DNA of 64,000 nt from contig NZ_SLWR01000001.1 of NCBI RefSeq assembly GCF_004345665.1, positions 1,054,001 to 1,118,000 of the forward strand, given 5' to 3'. Shown piece by piece: positions 42,230 to 52,160 of this stretch; positions within the stretch are counted from its first letter, which is position 1, and each line of letters starts with the position of its first letter. The translations under genes were made by a program, and so were the position numbers. The DNA is from Kribbella antiqua (GTDB taxonomy: Bacteria > Actinomycetota > Actinomycetes > Propionibacteriales > Kribbellaceae). The notes under the pieces were generated by a model that saw only the letters and a program-made list of their open reading frames with translations, searched no databases and had not been told where the DNA came from.

Positions 42230-43719
42230 CAGTAGGCTCCAGCACCGTAGAACACCGCACGCGCGGTCTTCCAGAGGATCAGCAGATCCAGCGTCATCGA
42301 CCAGTTGTCGACGTACCGAAGATCCAGCCGGACGGACTCGTCCCAGGACAGGTCGCTGCGGCCGCTCACCTGCCACAGCCCGGTGATGCCTGGCTTGACC
42401 AGCATTCGCCGGGAGTCGTCGGCGGCGTACAGGGCGACCTCTTCGGACAGCGGCGGCCGCGGGCCGACCAGGGACATATCGCCGCGCAGCACGTTGAACA
42501 GCTGCGGCAGCTCGTCGAGGGAGAAGCGCCGGATCCAGCGGCCGAGCGGCGTCATCCGCGGGTCGTCGCGCATCTTGAAGATGACGCCGTTGCCGTCGCT
42601 CAGCGCGTACAGATCACCGAGTCGCTGCTCGGCATCGGCGTACATGCTGCGGAACTTCAGCATGGTGAACTCGACACCGCCCCGGCCGACCCGGCGCTGG
42701 CGGAACAGCACGGGCCCGGGGCTCGACACTGCCACTGCCACCGCGAGACCGATCAGCAGCGGGGCGAGCAGGACGATCATGCCGAGCGCGAGGACACGGT
42801 CGAAGACGGCCTTGATCAGGTGCGGGCCGCCGCTGACGGAGGGCCGCTCCAAGTGCAGCAGGGACAGGCCGGCGACCGGGCGGACGGAGATCCGCGGTCC
42901 GGCGACCTCGATGATGCCGGGCGACACGATCAGCTCGATACCGCGCTGCTCCAGCGCCCAGGACAGCCGCCGCAGCGACTGCCCGGCCAGCTCGGGGTCG
43001 GTGGCGATCGCAACGACCTCGACGGCGTGCCGATCGGCCGCGGCCAGAATGTCCGGCTGATCCAGCTCTTCGGGCTGAATTGGCCCATTCGACCGGTCGT
43101 CCCCGCGCGGCCGGCAGGTGGCCACGACCCGGTATCCGTCCGTCGGCCGGCTCTCCAGGTGCTCACACAGCGTCGCGGCCGGGCCTCGATGCCCGACCAC
43201 GAGAACCCGATGCATGCAGCGGCCGCGGACCCGATGCCGGTGCAGGTCCTTCCGCAGCGCATACCGCAGTACGAGCGCCGATCCGACCATCACCGGGATC
43301 GCCAGTACGACGAAGCCGCGCGCGATCTCGGTCTTGGTCACGTACGACGCCATCGCGACCGCGGCGGTGAGGCCGACACCGGACCTCAGCAGCGACCGGA
43401 ACTCGTCCGGACCGGAGCCGAAGTACCTCGAGTCGTAACCCCTCGACAGCGAGACCGCGCAGATCCAGGCCAGCGGGAGCACACTGCTGACAATCAGGTA
43501 GCCGCTGCCGACGTTGTAGCCGAACCGGGTCAGCAGGGCGATGGAGACTCCGAGCATGGCGGCCAGCAGATCGCCGCCGACGGCGGCCCAGCGATAGACC
43601 CCGACCCAGCGCGGCTCGGTCGACCGCGACGAACGCGGGACGATCGCAGGCACCTCATGCGGCACCACCCAGAGCGGCCGGCGGCCGTCGACCGTATCCG
43701 GCGCCTCTGCTCCGCTCAC
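42229..43719 (-). CDS. polyprenyl-phosphate glycosylphosphotransferase (WcaJ/WbaP type)
   Basis: 496 residues from GTG 43719, with GAGGGG upstream. The N-terminal half has about four membrane helices and a Rossmann-like insert (HRVLVVGHRGP). The C-terminal catalytic domain has a further membrane-associated helix, then LKFRSMYADAE, FSLDELPQLFNVLRGDMSLV and PGITGLWQVSGRSDLSW. It starts each repeat unit by placing a sugar phosphate on undecaprenyl phosphate. Confidence 0.93.
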   Translation of the reverse strand: MSGAEAPDTVDGRRPLWVVPHEVPAIVPRSSRSTEPRWVGVYRWAAVGGDLLAAMLGVSIALLTRFGYNVGSGYLIVSSVLPLAWICAVSLSRGYDSRYFGSGPDEFRSLLRSGVGLTAAVAMASYVTKTEIARGFVVLAIPVMVGSALVLRYALRKDLHRHRVRGRCMHRVLVVGHRGPAATLCEHLESRPTDGYRVVATCRPRGDDRSNGPIQPEELDQPDILAAADRHAVEVVAIATDPELAGQSLRRLSWALEQRGIELIVSPGIIEVAGPRISVRPVAGLSLLHLERPSVSGGPHLIKAVFDRVLALGMIVLLAPLLIGLAVAVAVSSPGPVLFRQRRVGRGGVEFTMLKFRSMYADAEQRLGDLYALSDGNGVIFKMRDDPRMTPLGRWIRRFSLDELPQLFNVLRGDMSLVGPRPPLSEEVALYAADDSRRMLVKPGITGLWQVSGRSDLSWDESVRLDLRYVDNWSMTLDLLILWKTARAVFYGAGAY

Positions 43720-43932
43720 ACCAGCCCCTCGTCTCGCGCTGCGACCACGTGAGCACGGAACGTGCCCGCCGCAGTGTGCAGTCTGCCTGTCTTCACTGTC
43801 AAACGGGGATCGCCACGCCTGCGTCACGCGGTGGGAACGGCGAATTCACCGCCGGGCCCCACATCCCCAGAGTTCACTCGCTTGTTGGCGACAAGAAACC
43901 GCAGATTACTACGGGCAAGGGGGCGTCACGGC

Positions 43933-43953
43933 CGGCAACTGGAATGGTTGCCG
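43933..43953. repeat. hairpin in the gap upstream of the phosphotransferase gene
   Basis: CGGCAAC and GTTGCCG are 7-bp arms around 7 nt. It is inside the 289-bp gap (43720-44008), the only large gap in the minus-strand run. It may be an attenuator or a weak terminator before a second promoter. Nothing else is recognisable in the gap. Confidence 0.4.
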
Positions 43954-44008
43954 AGATGTTGCGAGAGAACGGCCACCGGGTTGCCCGGCAGCCGTCCAGT
44001 CACCTCTT

Positions 44009-45163
44009 TCAGACGGGTGACTTCTCGGTGCGGATCACGGTCTCCTGGAGGAAGTTGAGCAGCCGCCGGCCGACCACCTGGGAGGAGAACTCGGTCCTGG
44101 CCCGGACTCTTGCTGCGGCTGCCATCGCCGCAAGCTGGGTGACGTCCTCCATGAGTTCGATCAAGACGCCGGCCGCCGCGTCCGGGTCGTCCAACGGCCA
44201 GAACTGTCCGTCCACTCCGGGACGCACGATCTCGGGCACTCCTCCGACCGCTCCAGCGAGGACCGGCAGTCCGGCGGCCATCGCCTCGAGCAGCGCGATC
44301 GGGAGGTTCTCCATCATCGAGGTATGGCAGTAGAGGCGGTGCCCCGCCATCAATGAGAGCGGGTCGGCCTGATAGCCCAGGAACCGGACCTGCTCGACCA
44401 GTCCGAGGTCACGGACCCGGGCCTGCAGCAGGCGCCGGTCCGGCCCGCTCCCGATGACGGACAGCGAGTACCTGTGCCCACGGCGCGCGGCGATGCTCAG
44501 GACCTCGAGCAGGTAGCCCTGGTTCTTGCGCGGTTCCAGCGCCCCCACCGTGATCAGATCGGCGGTGCCGCCGGTCGGTTCGGCCGCTGGTGCGGTCACA
44601 GGGTTCGGGACCACGGCGGTCGGCACGTGCTTGATCGCCGGGATCCGGTCCTCCAGCGCGGACCGCGCGAACTCGGAGACATAGACGATGCCGTCGAGCT
44701 TGGGAAGAACGATCTCCTCGAAGGAGCGGATCGAGCGGTACAGGCCGCCGTCCCCGGGGATCTCACCCTTCCCGGCCCATTCGTCGGCCTGCGACACATT
44801 GAGGTGCGCCACCATCACCACCGGCTGAGTGGTGCGGACCCGCAACGCGACGCCGGCAGAAATCGGGCACTGCGTGTAGATCACCGCGTCCGGACGGCTC
44901 TTCAGGTGCCTGTGCAACGCACTCTCGAGGTAGTGAGCGTGCCAGTGCTGGTGCCACCACACTCCGGCGGGCCGGTTGAACCGGCGGATGCCGACGCGGG
45001 CCGCGAACATCGGCCGGACGAACGGCGACCGGGCGGAGAACGGGCTCACGATGCTGACCGGCTCGGAAGCCGACCGCAGGTACTCGTCGACGGTGCGCAC
45101 ATGGCTCTGCAGCCCCGACGTCCCGTGTGGCTTCATCAATGTCGCGATGACGATCTCGGTCAT
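44009..45163 (-). CDS. GT4-type glycosyltransferase
   Basis: 384 residues from ATG 45163, with GGAGGTAGGGGC upstream. The N-terminal part has ATLMKPHGTSGLQSHVRTV. The C-terminal domain has ITVGALEPRKNQGYLLEVL, VIGSGPDRRLL and MMENLPIALLEAMAAGLPVLAG with the E-x7-E acidic pair. It adds a sugar during repeat-unit assembly. The start overlaps the stop of a tiny open frame upstream. Confidence 0.9.
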   Translation of the reverse strand: MTEIVIATLMKPHGTSGLQSHVRTVDEYLRSASEPVSIVSPFSARSPFVRPMFAARVGIRRFNRPAGVWWHQHWHAHYLESALHRHLKSRPDAVIYTQCPISAGVALRVRTTQPVVMVAHLNVSQADEWAGKGEIPGDGGLYRSIRSFEEIVLPKLDGIVYVSEFARSALEDRIPAIKHVPTAVVPNPVTAPAAEPTGGTADLITVGALEPRKNQGYLLEVLSIAARRGHRYSLSVIGSGPDRRLLQARVRDLGLVEQVRFLGYQADPLSLMAGHRLYCHTSMMENLPIALLEAMAAGLPVLAGAVGGVPEIVRPGVDGQFWPLDDPDAAAGVLIELMEDVTQLAAMAAAARVRARTEFSSQVVGRRLLNFLQETVIRTEKSPV

Positions 45164-45240
45164 GCCCCTACCTCCACAGCGAAGTGCTTGTGCTGAGCCC
45201 TCTGCACCTGGGTCCACCAGCTCAACCGCGTCGTGCTCAT
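45160..45240 (-). CDS. possible 26-residue small protein
   Basis: ATGA overlaps exist at both ends: its ATG overlaps the flippase stop and its stop overlaps the glycosyltransferase start. The product is MSTTRLSWWTQVQRAQHKHF plus six residues. About 21 of 25 third codon positions after the start are G or C, as in real genes here. No homology can be claimed. It might be a small regulatory or membrane-surface peptide, or only a coupling frame that lets ribosomes reach the next gene. Confidence 0.4.
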   Translation of the reverse strand: MSTTRLSWWTQVQRAQHKHFAVEVGA

Positions 45241-46556
45241 GCCGGTGCTCCGGTGCTGTCGATCTCGGTGGAGTCGCTGATCGCCTCGGTCGCCGCCCGG
45301 CGTTCCCGTTGCGCCATCACCAGCTGCCTCCACCAGATCCCGGCGCCGAGGATCGACGCGGCAGCCGTGCCCCAGACGGCGCCGCGGGCAGCCCAGGCGA
45401 GCGCCCCCAAGCCACCCAGGAACACAAACAGCAGAGTCACGGTCAGCTGGCACCGCATGGTCTTGTCGGCTCGGCCGAGGGCGCGCAGGCCCGCGGACGG
45501 ACCGACATGCAGGCAGCCAGCCGCGGCGCTCACGATCACGCCAAGCACGAGCACCTGCGCGTCTGGCCAGACGCTGCCGAGGACGAGGTCGCCAATGCCG
45601 AGTGGGAGGAACACCAGGATCACCACGCCCCAGGCGAGCGCCATCGCGGACAGACCGCCGCTCAGTCCGGCGCACAGCCGCCATAGCGCCCGTCCACCAC
45701 GTTCCAGCGCGCGGGCCGCTTCCGGTACGGCGACCTGCCCGATTCCCATCAGCAATGCGGCCACTGGTCCGATCAACATCTCCGCACCACGGATTGCACC
45801 GGCAGCGGCCAGTCCCCCGGTCGCCGCGACGATCAGGGTCCGGATCTGACCACCGGCACCGAGTACGACGTTCTCGACCAGGAATCGCGGCCCGAGGTCA
45901 CTGTGCAGGCGCAACCAACCGATGGCACCCGCGGGTCGCGGCACCACCCCGGCCTGCCAGATCCCAAAAAGCCCCGCGATCGCTGCCGTACCGCCAAAGG
46001 TGAGCAGTGCCCGGGTGATGCCGAAGTCGAGGTACTGCCCGGCGAACAGGACGGCGATCATCAGCACCGTCCAGACACTGTCGTTCACAAAAGTCTTGGC
46101 CCCCTTGCCGGCCGCGAAGAAAGCTGATCGCCAGCTGTCCTGAAGCGTCAGACCGGGAAGAACAATGCCGAGGGCAACGAAGGCGGAGCCGGCCTCGGAT
46201 CCGGCCGGCTGCGCCTTCAGCACGAACCCGACCAGCACGCAGATGGCTCCACCTGCCACTCCGATCAGGACGGCGACACCACTCGACGCTGCCACCGCAC
46301 GGCGCCGGCTGTCCTCTTCCGCTGCGCTGTACCGAACCATCAGCGCATCGGTCGACAGTGCACGCGAGCAGTTGAGCACGATGGAGTAGGCCAGGAGTGC
46401 CACCCCGAGCGCACCCAGCCCGGTCGCCCCCAGCAACCGCGCGACGAACACGCCGAGCAAGAAGTTGCCCAGACTCGACACAGCCTGGTCGGCGATGCCC
46501 CAGCCAAGCCTCCCGGCGGTCTGACGCTTGCGCGCACGGGCGTGCAACCCGGTCAC
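45237..46556 (-). CDS. Wzx-like polysaccharide flippase (paralogue)
   Basis: 439 residues from GTG 46556, which overlaps the stop of the upstream pyruvyl transferase gene by 4 bp. About twelve membrane segments, with GWGIADQAVSSLGNFLLGVFVA near the start and the PEAARALERGGRALWRLC block. It is clearly related to the flippase at 38256-39530. Two flippases in one run suggest either a duplication with divergence or export of two intermediates. Confidence 0.85.
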   Translation of the reverse strand: MTGLHARARKRQTAGRLGWGIADQAVSSLGNFLLGVFVARLLGATGLGALGVALLAYSIVLNCSRALSTDALMVRYSAAEEDSRRRAVAASSGVAVLIGVAGGAICVLVGFVLKAQPAGSEAGSAFVALGIVLPGLTLQDSWRSAFFAAGKGAKTFVNDSVWTVLMIAVLFAGQYLDFGITRALLTFGGTAAIAGLFGIWQAGVVPRPAGAIGWLRLHSDLGPRFLVENVVLGAGGQIRTLIVAATGGLAAAGAIRGAEMLIGPVAALLMGIGQVAVPEAARALERGGRALWRLCAGLSGGLSAMALAWGVVILVFLPLGIGDLVLGSVWPDAQVLVLGVIVSAAAGCLHVGPSAGLRALGRADKTMRCQLTVTLLFVFLGGLGALAWAARGAVWGTAAASILGAGIWWRQLVMAQRERRAATEAISDSTEIDSTGAPA

Positions 46557-47818
46557 GGGACCCTCGAGGGTTCGAACAGTACAGCGGTCAGCTCGGCAAA
46601 TTGTTCGCCCAGCCAAGCCCTGTTCGCCGCCTCCCGCTCGGTCAACGTGCGGATGATCCGATCCCGTTCCGTCGCCAACGCGGCAACCTGGCGCTCCAGC
46701 AGTTCGACGTCCAGATCGCGGATGTTCTGGACCCAGTCGCCGACTCCCATCTGGTTCATCAGCTCGACGTGCTTGCGCCCGTACCCGATCGCGACCGTGG
46801 GTTTGCCGAGCATCAGCGCCACCAGCACGGTGTGGAACCGGGTGCCGACGACTGAATCGACCGTACCGAGTTGCGCCATCAGCTCGTCGACCGTCGAGAA
46901 CGGCTCGAACACCACCGGCAGCTCGCCTGGACCCGACCGGCGCGACCGCGCATCGGCGAGAATCTCCAGCGCGACGGGTTCATCGTTGGCGTCGCCGATG
47001 AGCAGCCGGACCTTGTGGCCCGCACCGGTCAACGAGCGGACGAACTGCGTCATCTTCTCGGTGTACTCGGCGAGAATCCGGTCGGCCCGGTGCCTGTCGG
47101 TCGGTGTGCCGCGGTACGCCATCACGCCCACCCCTACGACCCCGGTCGGACCCGGTCCGACGGGCGGAGTGGGAAGTGCGAACACGAGGTCCGGATAGAC
47201 CTGGTCACCTTCATGTGCCATGCCCATCCGGCGAGCGGCGTCGAGTGATTGTTCGTCCCGGAACGACCGGTAGTACGCAAGACGGGCGGCCGTCGCGAGC
47301 ATTCGGCCGGTCAGCCGCTGCCGGACGACGGTGGCGCCGACACTGACCAAGGCGACCTTCGTACCGAAGAGCTTCCCGGCCGCGGACAGCAGTAGCAGCG
47401 AGTACGGAAATTCCCACGGCCGCTGCGGGAGGTCCGACTCGAGGAGTCCCATCCCGGGCACGATCACGACGTCGTGCCGGCGCACCCAGGCGGCGGTCCG
47501 ACCGGCGTCGACCAGCGCACCGAGGCCGATCCGCGCCATTGTCAGCCCGGCGTGCAGCAGCCGTGACCTCGAGCGCTTCGATGTGCGCAGCCAGCTCAGC
47601 CGGGTTGCCGGCAGGCCGAACCGCGCGGCCACGCGCTCAGGTTCAGAAAACAGCCCGTCGAGGACGGCGTCGGGTCGTTCCGCCTTCAGATATTGAAGAA
47701 TGGCCTCCAGGCTTGCGTCGTTGCCGACGTTGCCCGAGCCGAAGCGCCCGAACAACCCGACCCGAACCTGGTCGTCGGTCCTGACCGGTCCGCTGGGGCG
47801 GGAAAGGAATCGGGCCAC
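46553..47818 (-). CDS. polysaccharide pyruvyl transferase family protein
   Basis: About 421 residues from GTG 47818, with GGAGGGGAGC upstream; a longer frame to 48784 is a shadow. The N-terminal GLFGRFGSGNVGNDASLEAI and the C-terminal GTRFHTVLVALMLGKPTVAIGY, including the conserved His, fit the CsaB/WcaK family. It would add a ketal pyruvate to a sugar, introducing negative charge. Confidence 0.87.
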   Translation of the reverse strand: MARFLSRPSGPVRTDDQVRVGLFGRFGSGNVGNDASLEAILQYLKAERPDAVLDGLFSEPERVAARFGLPATRLSWLRTSKRSRSRLLHAGLTMARIGLGALVDAGRTAAWVRRHDVVIVPGMGLLESDLPQRPWEFPYSLLLLSAAGKLFGTKVALVSVGATVVRQRLTGRMLATAARLAYYRSFRDEQSLDAARRMGMAHEGDQVYPDLVFALPTPPVGPGPTGVVGVGVMAYRGTPTDRHRADRILAEYTEKMTQFVRSLTGAGHKVRLLIGDANDEPVALEILADARSRRSGPGELPVVFEPFSTVDELMAQLGTVDSVVGTRFHTVLVALMLGKPTVAIGYGRKHVELMNQMGVGDWVQNIRDLDVELLERQVAALATERDRIIRTLTEREAANRAWLGEQFAELTAVLFEPSRVP

Positions 47819-47819
47819 G

Positions 47820-48791
47820 TCAGCTCCCCTCCTGCCCGGCCACCATGGCCCGCACTGAAAGAACGGCGACCTCGCCGAAGCTCGCCGGCGCCGCCGGACC
47901 GGACCGTCCCGGCAGTCGCCGGGAGGCCCGGCTCGCGATCCAGCTGGCGATGTGGCGGTAGCACTCGCGGCGCTCCACGGGGGTGAGCGGTGCACGCCGA
48001 ACCGCCGCGAACCAGCTCCAGACGTACTCGGCCACCAGCCGCGCGGCCGGATTCCGGCGCCGGTCGGCACGCTTGGGGTCGAGGTTCGCGCACGCAGTGT
48101 TGATGCTCGCGAGCGAGAGCCGCCGGGGGTGGTGCCGACGGAAGTAGAGCCACTCGGGGACCTGCAGGAACGGACCGAGCAACGCCAACTGGGCGGTGAA
48201 CGTGTAGTCCGCGTGGTAAAAGCTGCCGTGCGGCTCGACGTTGCGCAGCGCCTCCGACCGGATGACGCCGTAGAAGTCGTCGGCGCGCAGCGCGCCGGGC
48301 AGGTCCCCGTCGAGGAGCATGCTCCGGAGCCGCTCGGGCGCGTGCGACGAGTCCGTCCTGAGCGGGTACTCCATCGCCTGGATAACGGTGCCGTCATCGT
48401 CGATCGCAGCGGTCCAGCAGTGTGCCAGCACCGCTTCCGGATGCTCGTCCAGCAGGGCGATGCACCGGCTGACCAGGTCGCGGGCGTACAGGTCGTCTGC
48501 CGAGACCCACTTGAAGAGCTCTCCGCGGCTCTGCCGGAACACGAAGTCGTGGTTCGGGGCGGCGCCGATGTTCCGCGGCTGCCGGAAGAACCGGATCCGC
48601 GAGTCGCGGGCCTGGTAGTCGCGGCAGATATCGTCGGTGGCATCCGTCGAAGCGTTGCTGGAGATGACCAACTCGAAATCCTGGTAGGTCTGACCGAGGA
48701 CGGCATCGAGGGACTGGGCCAGGTAGTCCTCGCCGTTGTATACCGGCAGACCGATGCTGAGCCTGGGCTTGCCTGAAGGGTCACTGGTCAT
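47820..48791 (-). CDS. GT2-type glycosyltransferase
   Basis: 323 residues from ATG 48791, which overlaps the stop of the upstream PAP2 gene. The GT-A motif SIGLPVYNGEDYLAQSLDAV and the D-x-D-like WVSADDLYARDLV region are present, followed by an alpha-helical acceptor domain. It transfers a sugar from a nucleotide donor, usually with inversion. Confidence 0.9.
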   Translation of the reverse strand: MTSDPSGKPRLSIGLPVYNGEDYLAQSLDAVLGQTYQDFELVISSNASTDATDDICRDYQARDSRIRFFRQPRNIGAAPNHDFVFRQSRGELFKWVSADDLYARDLVSRCIALLDEHPEAVLAHCWTAAIDDDGTVIQAMEYPLRTDSSHAPERLRSMLLDGDLPGALRADDFYGVIRSEALRNVEPHGSFYHADYTFTAQLALLGPFLQVPEWLYFRRHHPRRLSLASINTACANLDPKRADRRRNPAARLVAEYVWSWFAAVRRAPLTPVERRECYRHIASWIASRASRRLPGRSGPAAPASFGEVAVLSVRAMVAGQEGS

Positions 48792-49447
48792 GTCGGACTC
48801 CCCACTGGGTCGACTGCGGTAGGACGGGCGGTCCGGTGCACCGGACCGAGGAATCGCGGAGAATTCGCGAATACGACGACCGGTACGGCGAGCAGGCCGC
48901 CGCCGACCACGTCGGTGAACCAATGCATGGTCAACACCAGGAGTGACAGCCCCATCGTCAGCTCGGCCACCACGATCAGCCACCACACCCACCGCGGCGG
49001 TTTCTCCCACAGCACGAGTGCCGCGCCGCCAAGCACGACGAGCAGGATGACCATGTGGCCGGACGGATAGGACCCGCTGAGCATGCCGACGTGGCCGTGC
49101 GGATCCGGCCGCTGCAGGATCGCCTTGCTGACCTGGGTGATCAGTACGGCGACCACCGCGAGCACCGCGACGTACACGACCGGACGCCGGCTCTTCCTAC
49201 GGATCGCAGCGATGATCCCGGCCACCGCGAGCAGACCGAGCGCGAACGGTGGAGCGAGCCCGTCGGTCACTGGGCCCAAGATCACCTGCCACGGGTTGCC
49301 CCATACATCGTTGGGCCGGAAGACTTGACGCAGCCGGTCGTCCAGGCCCTGAGTCAGACCGGTCGCGACGATGGCGGCCAGCGCCAGAAAAGCCACCGTG
49401 CTGGCCACCGCCAGCAGGTGCGCCTTCGTGAACCTCTCGGTTGCCAT
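48788..49447 (-). CDS. PAP2-family membrane phosphatase
   Basis: 219 residues with about five to six membrane helices. The phosphatase motifs are KAILQRP, SYPSGHM and HWFTDVVGG. It probably recycles undecaprenyl pyrophosphate or dephosphorylates a lipid intermediate for the polymer pathway. ATG 49447 follows AGAGG; a GTG at 49453 is less likely. Confidence 0.88.
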   Translation of the reverse strand: MATERFTKAHLLAVASTVAFLALAAIVATGLTQGLDDRLRQVFRPNDVWGNPWQVILGPVTDGLAPPFALGLLAVAGIIAAIRRKSRRPVVYVAVLAVVAVLITQVSKAILQRPDPHGHVGMLSGSYPSGHMVILLVVLGGAALVLWEKPPRWVWWLIVVAELTMGLSLLVLTMHWFTDVVGGGLLAVPVVVFANSPRFLGPVHRTARPTAVDPVGSPT

Positions 49448-49530
49448 TGCCACCTCTCAGAGGAATCCGCTGGAGACCCGTCGGACGTGACCACCGGTGC
49501 GAACACGCTGTGCCGCGCACTGCCATCCGC

Positions 49531-50271
49531 TCACACTGCGTTCCTCTGCACAGCGGGGAGATCCTGGAGCTTCCACAGAGTGAGCCGGCTGGGGTCGACG
49601 TCGCCGCCGTCCGGCAACGACTCGACCGGCTCGGGAAAGTTGAAAGGTGGGAGCCTGAAGTTCAATCGCCGCCAGTGCCCGCCGGTGAACTGGTTCCGGT
49701 TGCGGTCGACCTCTGGATAGCTACTGAGCAGCAGCCAGGTAGCGCCGCTGGCACGGAAGTTCTCCAGGATCAGGGCGGCGTCCTCGAACGAGACGTGCAC
49801 AAGGCAGTCCCGGCACAAGATCACGTCGGCCCGCGGCAACGTGTCGCGAGTGAGGTCAGCGACGTCGAAGTTCCGGTGAGCGTCGCCGAATTGCCTCTGA
49901 TTCTCAGAGATCACACTCGGCACGATGTCCACGCCGTAGTACTCCCGCACCGGGAGCTCCACGTGCCGCATCCAGTTCCAGTCGCCGCACGGCGCATCGA
50001 GCAACGAGTCTGCCCCGAGACGCCGCAGAAGCTCAGGCAGCGTTTCGCGCACGTCGGCGGTGGCGCGCAGGTCCGATCCGGTACCGGATCCCGACTCCGC
50101 ACTGCCCCATGCGCCAGACTCGTAGACCTGCGTGAACACGGCCGCCCGTGACGTCACCCGCCAGCGCAGGCGGTGGAGCTGTCCCAGCCGAGCCATCGGG
50201 CCGCGCAAACGCCCGAGCACACTCCGCAGGCGCCACGGACGGCGGAAGATCGATGATATCGGTGTGCTCAT
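49531..50271 (-). CDS. class I SAM-dependent methyltransferase
   Basis: 246 residues from ATG 50271, with AGGAAGGAAA upstream. The SAM motif is SLLDAPCGDWNWM, and VDIVPSVISENQRQ and DVILCRDCLVHVSF follow. Its strongest features resemble sugar or glycan O-methyltransferases in EPS clusters. The exact target is not predictable. Confidence 0.82.
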   Translation of the reverse strand: MSTPISSIFRRPWRLRSVLGRLRGPMARLGQLHRLRWRVTSRAAVFTQVYESGAWGSAESGSGTGSDLRATADVRETLPELLRRLGADSLLDAPCGDWNWMRHVELPVREYYGVDIVPSVISENQRQFGDAHRNFDVADLTRDTLPRADVILCRDCLVHVSFEDAALILENFRASGATWLLLSSYPEVDRNRNQFTGGHWRRLNFRLPPFNFPEPVESLPDGGDVDPSRLTLWKLQDLPAVQRNAV

Positions 50272-50284
50272 CGTGATTTCCTTC

Positions 50285-51597
<1,313 letters not shown>

Positions 51598-51601
<4 letters not shown>

Positions 51602-52158
51602 GAGAGCCTCGCAGCGGTCAGGGCGAGTGCCTGAGAAAGGGATGGTGCGGCCTTGTCCCGGTCGGACATCAGACTGACCGGCAGCGGCCACGGGATGCCG
51701 AGATCGGGGTCGTCGAACCGGATCGAGACGTCCTCGGACGGGTCGTGCGCGCGGTCGATCCGGTACGACACGTCGGCCGGATCGGTCAGCGCCTGGAAGC
51801 CGTGCGCACAGCCGGCCGGTACGTAGACCGTCACCTGGTTGTCGCCGGTGAGGTCGAAATACTCACGGTTCCGGTACGTCGGTGAGTCCGGCCGGAGGTC
51901 GACGACGACGTCGAACACCGCGCCGTACGAGCATCGCACCAGCTTCGCCTCGCCCGCACCGGACCGGACATGCATGCCGCGGACGACGCCCTGCCGGGAG
52001 CGGGAGATGCTGTCCTGGACGAACGCGTCCGGATCCAACCCCGCGCGCGCCACGATGTCACGGTCGAAGGTGCGGCTGAAGAAGCCGCGCTCGTCGACGT
52101 GCGGCGACGGCCGGAAGAGCAGCGCCCCGGCGATCCGTGGTACCTGGATGACCTCCAT
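51598..52158 (-). CDS. rfbC: dTDP-4-dehydrorhamnose 3,5-epimerase-like protein
   Basis: 186 residues with a cupin fold. Residues equivalent to the catalytic His (RGMHVR), Lys (AKLVRCS), Tyr (VSYRID) and Asp (SDRDKAAP) of RmlC are retained. The usual QDNHS block reads QDSIS, an unusual change next to the active site. No rmlA, rmlB or rmlD is nearby, so the substrate may be a CDP- or other NDP-4-keto-6-deoxyhexose. C3 or C3/C5 epimerisation is expected. Confidence 0.85.
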
Positions 52159-52160
52159 GG

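Noticed and set aside
47819..48784. N-terminal extension of the pyruvyl transferase frame
   Set aside because: It reads through the GT2 gene in another frame. The GTG at 47818 has a good ribosome-binding site and starts the family homology.
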